Assembly (NCBI RefSeq): GCF_901933205.1
Contig: NW_022148710.1
Coordinates: forward strand, 46,417-110,416
Source: Camarhynchus parvulus
Lineage: Eukaryota; Chordata; Aves; Passeriformes; Thraupidae
DNA: 64,000 nt
Reading direction: 5' to 3'
The notes beneath the pieces are model-generated. The model was not told the DNA's origin. It ran no database searches and was given only the letters and a program-made list of their open reading frames with translations. This document shows, one piece after another, positions 31,350-40,300 of the stretch. Positions within the stretch are counted from its first letter, which is position 1; every line of letters starts with the position of its first letter. Made by a program: the position numbers and the translations under genes.

Positions 31350-31990
31350 GAACCGGAACCGGGACCGGGACCCCCGAACGGGACCCGGACCGGGACCGGA
31401 ACCGGGACCCCCGAACGGGACCGGGACCGGAACCGGGAACCCCGAACGGGGCCGGCACTGGGAACCCCGAACGGGACCGGGACCGGGACTCCTGGACGGG
31501 ACCGGGACCGGGACCGGAACCGGCACCGGGACCCCCGAGCGGGACCGGAATCGGGACTCCCAAACGGGACCGGGACTGGACCCCTGAACAGGACCGGAAC
31601 CGGGACTCCTGACCGGGACCGGCACCGGAGATCCACGGATCGGAGTCCCCGACCAGAACCGGGAGCGGGGTTCCCCGAACGGCACCGGAGCCCCGGGACC
31701 GGATCTTCCTCACCCGGAGCGGAACCCCTGGATCAGAACCCCCTGACCGGGACCGGAGCCCCCGGGACTCCCTGGGCGGTACCGGAGCCCCCGGGACTGC
31801 CTGGCCGGTACCGGTACCGGAGCCCCCGGGACTGCCTGGCCGGTGGCGGTACCGGAGCCCCCGGGACTGCCTGGCCGGTTCCGGTACCGGAGCCCCCGGG
31901 ACTGCCTGGCCGGTACCGGTACCGGAGCCCCTGGGACTGCCTGGGCGGTACCGGGAGCGGACCCGGGCCCGACCGCAGCGGGACCGGAGC
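31350..31990. repeat. GGGACCGGGACCGGAACC repeat
   Basis: 6-bp-based GGGACC/GGAACC units grouped at 30-35 bp with CCCCCGAACGGGACC, then 33-38 bp units of CCCCGGGACTGCCTGGCCGG plus TACCGGTACCGGAGCC. It resembles, but is not the same as, the ERCC1 intron 2 repeat. Long open frames in all frames are repeat products. Confidence 0.85.
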
Positions 31991-31999
31991 CAGGCGGGT

Positions 32000-33350
32000 A
32001 CGGGGGGTGGGGACACGGGGACAGGAGGGGAGGGGGACAGAGGGGGATTTGGGGACAGGTGACACTGAGGGACAGGGAGGGATTTGGGGACAGGGGACAT
32101 TTGGGGGGCACAAGGGGACACGGGGACAGCGAGGGGGATCTGGGGACAAGGGACACCGAGGCAGCACAGCGGGACCGGGGGGATTTGGGGACAGGTGACA
32201 CTGGGGGGGACACGGGGACAGCGAGGACAGGAGGGGACGGGGGGGGATTTGGGGACATTGACACTGAGGGGGACACAGGGGGATTTGGGGACAGGGGACA
32301 CTGAGGGGGACAGGGGGATTTGGGGACAGGGGACATTTGGGGGCACAAGGGGACAGGAGGGGACAAGGAGGGGGGGGGGGGATTTGGGGACAGGTGACAC
32401 TGGAGGGGGACAGGGGGGATTTGGGGACAGGTGGCACAGGAGGGACAGGGGGATTTGGGGACAGGGGACATTTGGGGGGCACAAGGGGACACGGGGACAG
32501 CGAGGGGGATCTGGGGACAAGGGACACCGAGGCAGCACAGCAGGACCGGGGGGATTTGGGGACATTGACACTGAGGGGGACAGGGGGATTTGGGGACAGG
32601 TGACACTGAGGGACACAGGGGGATTTGGGGACATTGACACTGAGGGACACAGGGGGATTTGGGGACATGGGACATTTTGGGGGGCACAAGGGGACAGGAG
32701 GGGACAAGGAGGGACAGCGAGCGGGATTTGGGGACATTGACACTGGAGGGGGACAGGGGGGATTTGGGGACAGGGACATTTGGGGGGCACAAGACAGGAG
32801 GGGACAAGGAGGGGGGGGATTTGGGGACAGGGACCTGGAGGGCGACGGGGGATTTGGGGACAGGCGCACAGGGGGACAGGGGGGATTTGGGGACATGGGA
32901 CATTTGGGGGCACAAGGGGACAGGAGGGGACAAGGAGGGGACGGGGTGGGATTTGGGGACAGGTGACACTGGAGGGGGACAGGGGGGATTTGGGGACAGG
33001 TGGCACAGGAGGGGACAGGGGGGATTTGGGGACAGGGGACATTTGGGGGGCACAAGGGGACACGGGGACAGCGAGGGGGATCTGGGGACAAGGGACACCG
33101 AGGCAGCACAGCGGGACCGGGGGGATTTGGGGACATTGACACTGAGGGGGACAGGGGGATTTGGGGACATTGACACTGAGGGACACAGGGGGATTTGGGG
33201 ACATGGGACATTTTGGGGGCACAAGGGGACAGGAGGGGACAAGGAGGGGACAGCGAGGGGGATTTGGGGACATTGACACTGAGGGACACAGGGGGATTTG
33301 GGGACATGGGACATTTGGGGGGGGCACAAGGGGACAGGAGGGGACAAGGA
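32000..33350. repeat. GGGGATTTGGGGACAGGTGA minisatellite
   Basis: Units of about 35-45 bp with GACACTGAGGGGGACAGGGG. A higher-order ~900 bp duplication is visible: CACCGAGGCAGCACAGCGGG recurs near 32156, 32526 and 33098. The composition resembles the ERCC1 intron 9 sequence at 42985-43160. No gene seen. Confidence 0.85.
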
Positions 33351-33548
33351 GGGGTCCCCCGGGCTGTCATTGTCACACGGAGGGGGCGTGGTCTTTGCGC
33401 CGTAGCCACGCCCACCAGCGCGGGCGCGGAGGTCCCGCCCCTTCCTATTGGCGCGGAAAGGGGGCGTGGTCTGGTTGTTTGATTGACGGTGCGGAGATCC
33501 AATCGTAAAGGAGGAAAGAGGCCACGCCCCTTCCGCGGTACCGGAGCC
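33350..33548 (+). promoter_or_regulatory. Second copy of the ERCC1 promoter
   Basis: About 190 bp, with only roughly a dozen differences from 36880-37077: GGGGGCGTGGTCTTTGCGCC, GTAGCCACGCCCACC, CCTATTGG, GTTTGATTGACGG, ATCCAATCGTAAAGGAGG and CACGCCCCTTCCGCGG all recur in order. It carries inverted and direct CCAAT boxes and GC boxes. It is followed by a repeat like the ERCC1 5' UTR, but then by ERCC1's last exon instead of exon 2. Confidence 0.9.
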
Positions 33549-33905
33549 TCAAAACCGAACCCGGGACCCCAAAACCAAGTCCAGGACCCCAAAACCGAAC
33601 CCAGGACCCCGAAACCGAGCCCAGGACCCCAAAACTGAACCAGAGACCCCAAAACCGAACCCGGGACCCCCAAAACCGAACCAGAGACCCCAAAACCGGA
33701 CCCGGGACCCCAAAACCGAAGCCGGGACCCCAAAACCGAACCCGGGCCCCCCAAAACCGAACCCGGGACCTCAAAACCGAACCGGAGACCCCAAAACCGA
33801 ACCCGGGACCCCAAAACCGAACCCGGCCCCCCAAACCGAACCCGGGACCTCAAAACCGAACCGGAGACCCCAAAACCGGACCCGGGACCCCAAAACCGAA
33901 GCCGG
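33549..33905. repeat. GACCCCAAAACCGAACCCGG repeat
   Basis: ~22-bp units of ACCCGGGACCCCAAAACCGA, the same type as the short 5' UTR repeat at 37090-37200 upstream of the ERCC1 start codon, here expanded. Confidence 0.85.
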
Positions 33906-34021
33906 GGACACTGGGGGGACATTTGGGGACACTTGGGACACTGGGGACGTTGGGGACATTGGGGGGACATTGGGGACGTTGGGGACACCGGGTGTGCTCC
34001 TGTCCCTCTGTCCCCAACCAG

Positions 34022-34075
34022 GCCAAGCGTCTCTTCGACGTCCTGCACGAGCCTTTCGTCAAGACGCCGCGATGA
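34022..34075 (+). CDS. ERCC1: ERCC1 terminal exon (exon 10) in a displaced position
   Basis: 18 codons after acceptor TCCCCAACCAG: AKRLFDVLHEPFVKTPR and TGA, matching mammalian ARRLFDVLHEPFLKVP. This is the second half of the C-terminal helix-hairpin-helix domain that pairs with XPF and includes the Phe (human 293) needed for the dimer. It lies 3.1 kb upstream of the ERCC1 start codon and 8.9 kb upstream of exon 9, and is the only copy in the window. The preceding intron (GGGGACATTGGGGACGTTGG) resembles the sequence after exon 9. It could be a truncated tandem ERCC1 copy, a rearrangement, or misordered assembly. Confidence 0.93.
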   Translation, partial: AKRLFDVLHEPFVKTPR

Positions 34076-34892
34076 GCCCCAAACTCCTCAAAAGTCACCC
34101 CAAAAATCCCAATAAAATCCCCCCAAAATCACCCAGAAATAATTAAAAAAATCTCCCCAAAATCTCCCAAAAAATTCACGAAAAAATCCCCCCAAATGCC
34201 CACCCAAAAGCCTCAAAAAATCTGTACAAAAATCCCACAAAATTCCCCAAAAAACTCTCAAAAATCCCCAAAAATCCCCCCCACAATCCCCCAGAAATAA
34301 TTTTTAAAATCTCCCAAAAATACCCCAAAAATCCCCCCAAATACCCCCCCAAAAGCCTCAAAAATCTCTCCAAAAAAATCCCACAAAATTCCCCAAAAAA
34401 CTCTCAAAAATCCCAAAAACCCCAAAATCTCCACAGAGCTCCAGAAAGTCCCCAAAAATCCCCCCCAGGATCCCAAAATCTCAAAAAAATCCCCCAAAAT
34501 CCTCCAAAAAATCCCCCGAAATCCCTCAAAAAATTCCCCCAAAAATCCCCCAAAAGGCTCGAAAATGCAAAAAAAATCCCCAAAATCCACCAAAAAATTC
34601 CCCTGAAATCCCCTCAAACCTTCAAAACCCCCACAATCCCCCCAAAATCTCCCGAAAATCTCCCAAACCCCCGAAAATCCCCCAAAAAATCTTTCAAAAA
34701 TCGCCCAAAATCCACCAAAACCCCCCCCAAAACCTCCCCCAATCCCCAAAATCCTCCCAAAAATCTCCCCAAAATATCCCAAAAATCCCCCTAAAAAACC
34801 CCGAAAAACATCCCCAAAATGCCCCCAAATCTCCCAAAAATTTCCCAAAATCCCCTCAAAAATCCCCCAAATTGCCTTTTTTTTGTAATAAA
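34076..34892 (+). repeat. 3' UTR-like CCCCAAAAATCCC repeat ending in a poly(A) signal
   Basis: A/C-rich CCCAAAAATCCCCCCAAAAT sequence ends at TTTTTTTTGTAATAAAGGACAT (AATAAA 34887-34892). The same TTTTTTGTAATAAAGGACAT stands at the end of the comparable tract after ERCC1 (43991-44010), so this is a second copy of the ERCC1 3' end. TTTATT directly after it would be AATAAA for the opposite strand, as needed by a convergent POLR1G. Confidence 0.85.
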
Positions 34893-34904
34893 GGACATTT
34901 ATTT

Positions 34905-36036
34905 ATTTAATGTAAAACTGCCGTAAAGCACGACTGTCGTAAAAGGTGTAATAAAGTACGACTGTCATAAAACTGCCATAAAGCGCGACTGTCGTAAAAA
35001 GTGACATAGAGCGCGACTGTCGTAAAACTGTAGCAAAACGCGACTGCCGTAAAGCGCGACTGTCGCAAAAGGCGTCGTAAAGCGTGATTGTCAGAAAAGC
35101 TGATGTAAATCGTGACTGTCGTAAAAGGTGCCGTAAATCGCGACTGTCGCAAAATGCGTCGTAAAATGCGACTGTCGTAAAGCTGCTGTAAAGCGTGACT
35201 TTCGCAAAAAAGGTGCCGTAAACTGCGACTGTCGTAAAAAAGTGACATAGAGCGCGACTGTCGTAAAACTGTAGAAAAACGCGACTGCCGTAAAGCGCGA
35301 CTGTCAGAAAAGCTGACGTAAAGCACGACTGTCAGAAAAGGTGTCGTAAATCGCGACTGTCTCAAAAGGTGTTGTAAAGTGCGACTGTCGTAAAAAAGTG
35401 ACATAGAGCGCGACTGTCGTAAAACTGTAGCAAAACGCGACTGCCGTAAAGCGCGACTGTCGCAAAAGGCGTCGTGAAGCGTGATTGTCAGAAAAGCTGA
35501 TGTAAATCGTGACTGTCGTAAAAGGTGTCGTAAATCGCGACTGTCGCAAAATGCGTCGTAAAATGCGACTGTCGTAAAGCTGCTGTAAAGCGCGCCTGTC
35601 GCAAAAAAGGTGCCGTAAAGTGCGTCTGTCGTAAAAAGTGACGTAGAGCGCGACTGTCGTAAAACTGTAGCGAAACGCGACTGTCCTAAAGTGCGACTGT
35701 TGCAAAAGGCGTCGTAAAGCGCGACTGTCAGAAAAGCTGATGTAAATCGCGACTGTCGCAAAGGGTGCCATAAAGCACGACTGTCGTAAAGGTGCCGTAA
35801 GCGCGACTGTCATAAAAAGTGCCGTAGAGCGCAACTGTCGTAAAAGGCGTCGTAAAGTGCGACTGTCGTAAAGCTGCTGTAAAGCGTTACTGTCGAAAAG
35901 CTGCCGTAAAGCGCGACTGTCGTAAAAAGTGACATAGAGCGCGACTCTCGTAAAACTGTAGCAAAACGTGACTGCCGTAAAGCGCGACTGTCAGAAAAGC
36001 TGACGTAAAGAGCGACTGTCGTAAAACTGCCGTAAA
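34905..36036. repeat. Satellite of 17-20 bp GCGCGACTGTCGTAAA units with higher-order structure
   Basis: Roughly sixty variant units, e.g. GTAAAGCGCGACTGTCGTAA and TCAGAAAAGCTGATGTAAAT. Variant units recur in a fixed order: GTGACATAGAGCGCGACTGT near 34999, 35243, 35399, 35641 (variant) and 35930. This gives higher-order repeats of roughly 150-400 bp. It is CpG-rich and unlike any other array in the window. The long - strand frames are repeat products. Confidence 0.9.
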
Positions 36037-36038
36037 GC

Positions 36039-36140
36039 CGCCCCGGGCGCTGCCTCAACACCCCCGGCTCCTTCCGCTGCCTGTGCCCCCCCGGGACCCC
36101 CCCGGCGCTGGACCCGCCCCGCTGCCCCCCCCCCGCCTGA
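36039..36140 (+). pseudogene. LTBP4-like terminal EGF exon fragment
   Basis: Reads RPGRCLNTPGSFRCLCPPGT then PPALDPPRCPPPA and TGA. The C.NTPGSF.C.C..G...C pattern is the second half of a calcium-binding EGF-like domain. The position of the stop, a few residues after the sixth Cys, matches the C-terminus of LTBP4 best (human NARCLNTDGSFRCICRPGF, recalled). It is directly preceded by the satellite with no pyrimidine tract (...CCGTAAAG|C), so it has no plausible acceptor and no upstream EGF exons. It is probably a truncated fragment; other LTBP/fibrillin genes are possible sources. Confidence 0.7.
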
Positions 36141-36360
36141 AGCCCCCTCCCCATATTTATTGCGCGCCCTTCGCTTTGTAGAGACAAAACCAAAAATCAA
36201 AATAAATATAAAGGAAAAATTTTTTTTTTTTTTTGGGGGGGGGGTTATTTCCATCCCCCCCACCCCATTCAGCCTCGTGGTTGTGACCCCTCCCAAAAAA
36301 AAAAGGGAGGGGGGGGTTTGGGGGACCCCTCCCCATATTTTTACTGAATAAAGGTTTTAT
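36141..36360 (+). terminator. 3' UTR and poly(A) signals after the LTBP4-like fragment
   Basis: Non-repetitive sequence CCCCATATTTATTGCGCGCC... with AATAAA at 36201-36206, and a duplicated CCCCTCCCCATATTTTTACTGAATAAAGG-type end with AATAAA at 36347-36352. The repeated CCCTCCCCATATTT suggests a local duplication of the 3' end. Confidence 0.55.
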
Positions 36361-36399
36361 ATAAAAAAAAAGGATTTTGGGGGTTTTTGAATTTTTTTT

Positions 36400-36870
36400 T
36401 TGGGGGTTGGGTACAGGTAAGAGCCCCCCACTCAAGGAAGTGGGACCCTCCTCGCAATTGGAACCCCCCCAGAATTGGGGACCCCCTCCCCAAAATTGGG
36501 GCCAGTCTGTCACTGGGGTCACCCCAGAACTGGGACCCCCAAAAACTGGAACTGTCCGTGGGATTGGGACCCCTCCCAAAATTGGGACCCCCCATGGATC
36601 TGGGACCCCCCCCCCATGGAATTGGGACCTTCCCAGTACTGGGACCCCCTCCCCAAAATCGGGGCCAGTCTGTCACTGGGGTCACCCCAAAACTGTGACC
36701 CCCAAAAACTGGAACCGTCCATGGGATTGGGACCCCCTCCCCAAATTGGGACCCCCCCCATGGAATTGGGACCTTCCCAGAGCTGGGACCCCCTCCCCAA
36801 AATCGGGACCAGTCTGTCACTGGGGTCACCCCAAAACTGGGACCCCCCGGTGTCCCCTCCGTGTCCCCCA
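36400..36870. repeat. ~160-170 bp repeat, three units
   Basis: GGGGCCAGTCTGTCACTGGG plus GTCACCCCA recurs near 36498, 36662 and 36807, with AAAAACTGGAAC and CATGGAATTGGGACC between. No gene recognised. Confidence 0.85.
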
Positions 36871-36879
36871 CGGTGTCCC

Positions 36880-37077
36880 CCCCCCGGGCTGTCATTGTCA
36901 CACAGAGGGGGCGTGGTCTTTGCGCCGTAGCCACGCCCACCAGCGCGCGCGCGGAGGTGCCGCCCCTTCCTATTGGTCGGGAAAGGAGGCGTGGGCTGGT
37001 TGTTTGATTGACGGCTCGGAGGTCCAATCGTAAAGGAGGAAAGAGGCCACGCCCCTTCCGCGGTACCGGAGCGCGCG
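36880..37077 (+). promoter_or_regulatory. ERCC1: ERCC1 promoter
   Basis: GC-rich, non-repetitive stretch ending ~150 bp before the ERCC1 start codon. It has GGGGGCGTGG and CCACGCCC (GC/KLF-type boxes), CCTATTGGTC (inverted CCAAT), GTTTGATTGACGG and GTCCAATCG (direct CCAAT), with no TATA box. A near-identical copy is at 33350-33548. The transcription start is inferred to lie around 37060-37100. Confidence 0.7.
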
Positions 37078-37226
37078 CGGCGGCTCCGGAACCTCAACAC
37101 CGAACCCGGGACCCCAAAACCGGACCGGAGACCCCAAAACCGAACCCGGGATCCCAGAACCGAACCCGGGACTCCAAAACTGAACCCGGGACCCCCGAAC
37201 CGGCCCCGGGACCCCCGAACCCCGCC

Positions 37227-37367
37227 ATGGACCCGGACCCGGAGTCGGACCCGAGTCCCGGAGCCGCCACCGACCCGGCACCGGCACCGGCACCGGCAGC
37301 GGCAGCGGCAGCGGGGGGGAAGCGGCGGCGGTTCACGGTTCGGCAGGAGGGTCCCGACGAACCCCCG
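37227..37367 (+). CDS. ERCC1: ERCC1 exon 2 (start codon exon)
   Basis: ATG in good context (CCCGCCATGG). Encodes [14 protein letters not shown], an Ala/Pro stretch ([15 protein letters not shown]), then [16 protein letters not shown], corresponding to mammalian KKFVIPLDEDEVPP. The donor is set at CCCCCG|GTACCG (phase 0), which fits exon 3 starting with GTC CCG; a donor a few bases later (GGCG|GTGGCG) cannot be excluded. The 5' flank 37090-37200 is a short GACCCCAAAACCGAACCCGG repeat. Confidence 0.8.
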
Positions 37368-40300
37368 GTACCGGCGGTGGCGGGAAGGGAACGGGGGACC
37401 GAACGGGGAACCGGGGATCGGGAACGGGAACGGGGACCGAGGGGGTTCGGGACACCAGGGACCGAACCGGGCATCGGGATCGGGGAACCGGGGGTGGTGA
37501 CCGGGAACGGGAGCGGGAACCGGGAACGGGGTTGGGGACACCGGGGACCGAACGGGGAACCGGGGAGGGGGCGGGACCGGGGATGGTGACCGGGAACCGG
37601 GACCGGGGGCGGTTCGGGACACCGGGGACCGAACGGGGAACCGGGAGGGGGCGGAACCGGGGGTGGTGACCGGGAACGGGACCGGGGACCGGGAACGGGG
37701 CTGGGGACACCAGGGACCGAACCGGGCACCGGGAACGGGGAACCGGGGATGGTGACCGGGAACGGGAACGGGGCTGGGGACACCGGGGACATCACGGGGG
37801 ACCGGGAACGGGACCGGGACCGGGAACGGGGTTGGGGACACCGGGGACAGAACGGGGGACCGGGGATGGTGACCGGGAACGGGAGCGGGAACCGGGAACG
37901 GGACCGGGGACCGGGAACGGGGCTGGGGACACCGGGGACAGAACGGGGGACCGGGGAAGGGGGGTTCGGGACACCAGGGACCGAACCGGGCACCGGGAAC
38001 GGGACCGGGGACATCACGGGGGACCGGGAACGGGACCGGGAACCGGGAACGGGGTTGGGGACACCGGGGACCGAACCGGGCACCGGGAACGGGGAACCGG
38101 GGATGGTGACCGGGAACGGGAACGGGAACCGGGAACGGGAACAGGACCGGGAATCGGGAACGGGAACGGGGTTCGGGACACCGGGGACAGAAGGGGGAAC
38201 CGGGAACGGGACCGGGAGGGTGGCCCCGGTGTCCCCGCCGGTGACCGGAGCTGTCCCGGTGTCACCGGAGCTGTCCCGGTGTCCCCGCCAGGTCCCGTCG
38301 CTGTTCAGAGCCTCTGCCGCGCCCCCCCCGGGCCCGGTGCCGGGTCCGGGTCGGTTCCGATCCCGCCCGGTCCCGGTTCTTACGCTGAGTTCGTGGTGAG
38401 GGGCTCGGGGGGAACCGGGAAGGATCGGGACCAGAACCGGGACCGGGGTCGGGATCAGAACCGGGACCGGGATCAGAACCGGGATCGGGATCGGGATCAG
38501 AGCCGGGATCAGAACCGGGACCGGGATCGAACGGATCGGGATCAGAACCGGGATCAGAACCGGGATCCCGGACCCACCGGAACCGCCCCCTCGGGACCCC
38601 TCCCGGGACCTTCGGGACCCCTCGCGACCCCCGGGGACTGGGAGCAGAACCAGAACCGGGACCAGAACCGGGATCGGGATCAGAACCGGGACCAGCCCTG
38701 GGATCACAACCGGGACCAGAACCGGGACCAGAACCGGGACCGGGACCAGGAGCGGGCGGTGCCGGCCCTGCCCGCGCTCAAACCGGGCACCAAGAGCAGC
38801 AGCATCATCGTCAGCCCGAGACAGGTGGGCGGGGCCATGTCGCGACATGGGCGGGGTCTGTCCGTGACAGGTGGGCGGGGCCGTGTCGCGACATAGGCGG
38901 GGTCTGTCCCTCCCTGATATCGCCGTTTGGGGCTCATATCGCGACACGGGGGGCTCACATCACGACACAGGGGCTCCTATCGCGACACAGGGGGCTCATA
39001 TAATGATATGTGGGGGCTGATGTCGCGACACGGGGGGCTCCTGTCGCGACACAAGGGGCTTCTATCGCGACTCGGGGGGCTCACGTGACAACACAGGGGC
39101 TCACATGCGACATGGGCTCATATCGCGACACGGGGGCTCATATCGTGACACGGGGGGCTCCTATTGCACCACGGGGGGCTCACATCACGACACAGGGGGC
39201 TCACATCACGACACAGGGAGCTCATATCGCGACAGGCGGGGCTCATATCAAGACACAGGGGGCTCCTATCGCAACAGGCGGGGCTCGTATCGCGACACGC
39301 GGGGCTCATGTCGTGACACAGGGGGCTCACGTCACGACACGCGGGGCTCATATCGTCACATAGGGGGCTCATATTGCGACACGCGGGGCTCATATCGTGA
39401 TATGCAGGGGCTCACATCACGACACGGGGGGCTCATATCACGACACAGGGGCTCATCTCACGACACAGGGGCTCCTATCGCGATATGCAGGGGCTCACAT
39501 CACAACACTGGGGGCTCACATCATGACACAGGGGGCTCCTATCGCGACACAGGGGCTCACATCGCGACGCAGGGGGCTCATGTCGCGACATGGGGGGCTC
39601 ACATCGCGACACAGGGGCTCCTATCGCGACATAGGGGGTTCATATCGCGACACACGGGGCTCACATCACAACACGGGGTCGCGACACGGGGTTCATATCG
39701 CGACACGGGGGGCTCATGTCACGACGTGCCCCTGTCCCAGCGCGGCAATCCCGTGCTCCGGTTCATCCGCAACGTGCCCTGGGAGTTCGGGGACGTCGGG
39801 CCCGACTTCGTCCTGGGCACCTCCAGCTGCGCCCTCTTCCTCAGGTGAGCACAGGGGGGTCCCCAGGTGTGCCCAGGTGTCCCCAGGTGTGCCCAGGTGT
39901 GCCCAGGTGTCCCCAGGGTGTCCCCAGGTGTCCCCAAGGTGTGCCCAGGTGTGCCCAGGATTGTCCCCAGGTGTGACCAGGTGTCCCCTAAGGTGTCCCC
40001 AGGTGTCCCCAGGTGTCCCCCCAGATGTCCCCAGGTGTCCCCAGGTGTGCCCAAGGTGTCCCCAGGTGTCCCCAAGGTGTCGCCAAGGTGTCCCCAGAAT
40101 GTCCCCAGGTGTCCCTAAGTGTGCCCAGGTGTGTCCCCAGCTGCCCCCAGCTGTCCCCAAGTGTCCCCAGGTGTCCCCTCAGTGTCCCTGTCCCTTGTCT
40201 CAGGTATCCCCAGGTGTCCCCTGTGTGTCCCCAACCTCAGGTACCTGAGGGATACCTGGAGGTGTCCCCAGGTGTCCCCAGGTGTCCCCTCAGTGTCCCT

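Noticed and set aside
31252..34048. - strand frames of 545-771 codons rich in Cys/Pro/Ser
   Set aside because: They run through several unrelated arrays and the reverse of ERCC1 exon 10. Composition follows the repeats; no conserved segment.
34907..35761. 284-codon - strand frame of RQSRFTSAFLTVALYD-like repeats
   Set aside because: The reading frame follows the 17-20 bp satellite. No start context, no family, and unit variants break it elsewhere.
36160..36351. Small + strand gene after the LTBP4-like fragment
   Set aside because: A/T- and G-run-rich 3' UTR sequence with two poly(A) signals; the 63-codon frame has no conserved content.
38885..39735. CRISPR-like array of ~22 bp repeats
   Set aside because: Repeats are contiguous without unique spacers, degenerate, and inside an intron of a vertebrate gene.
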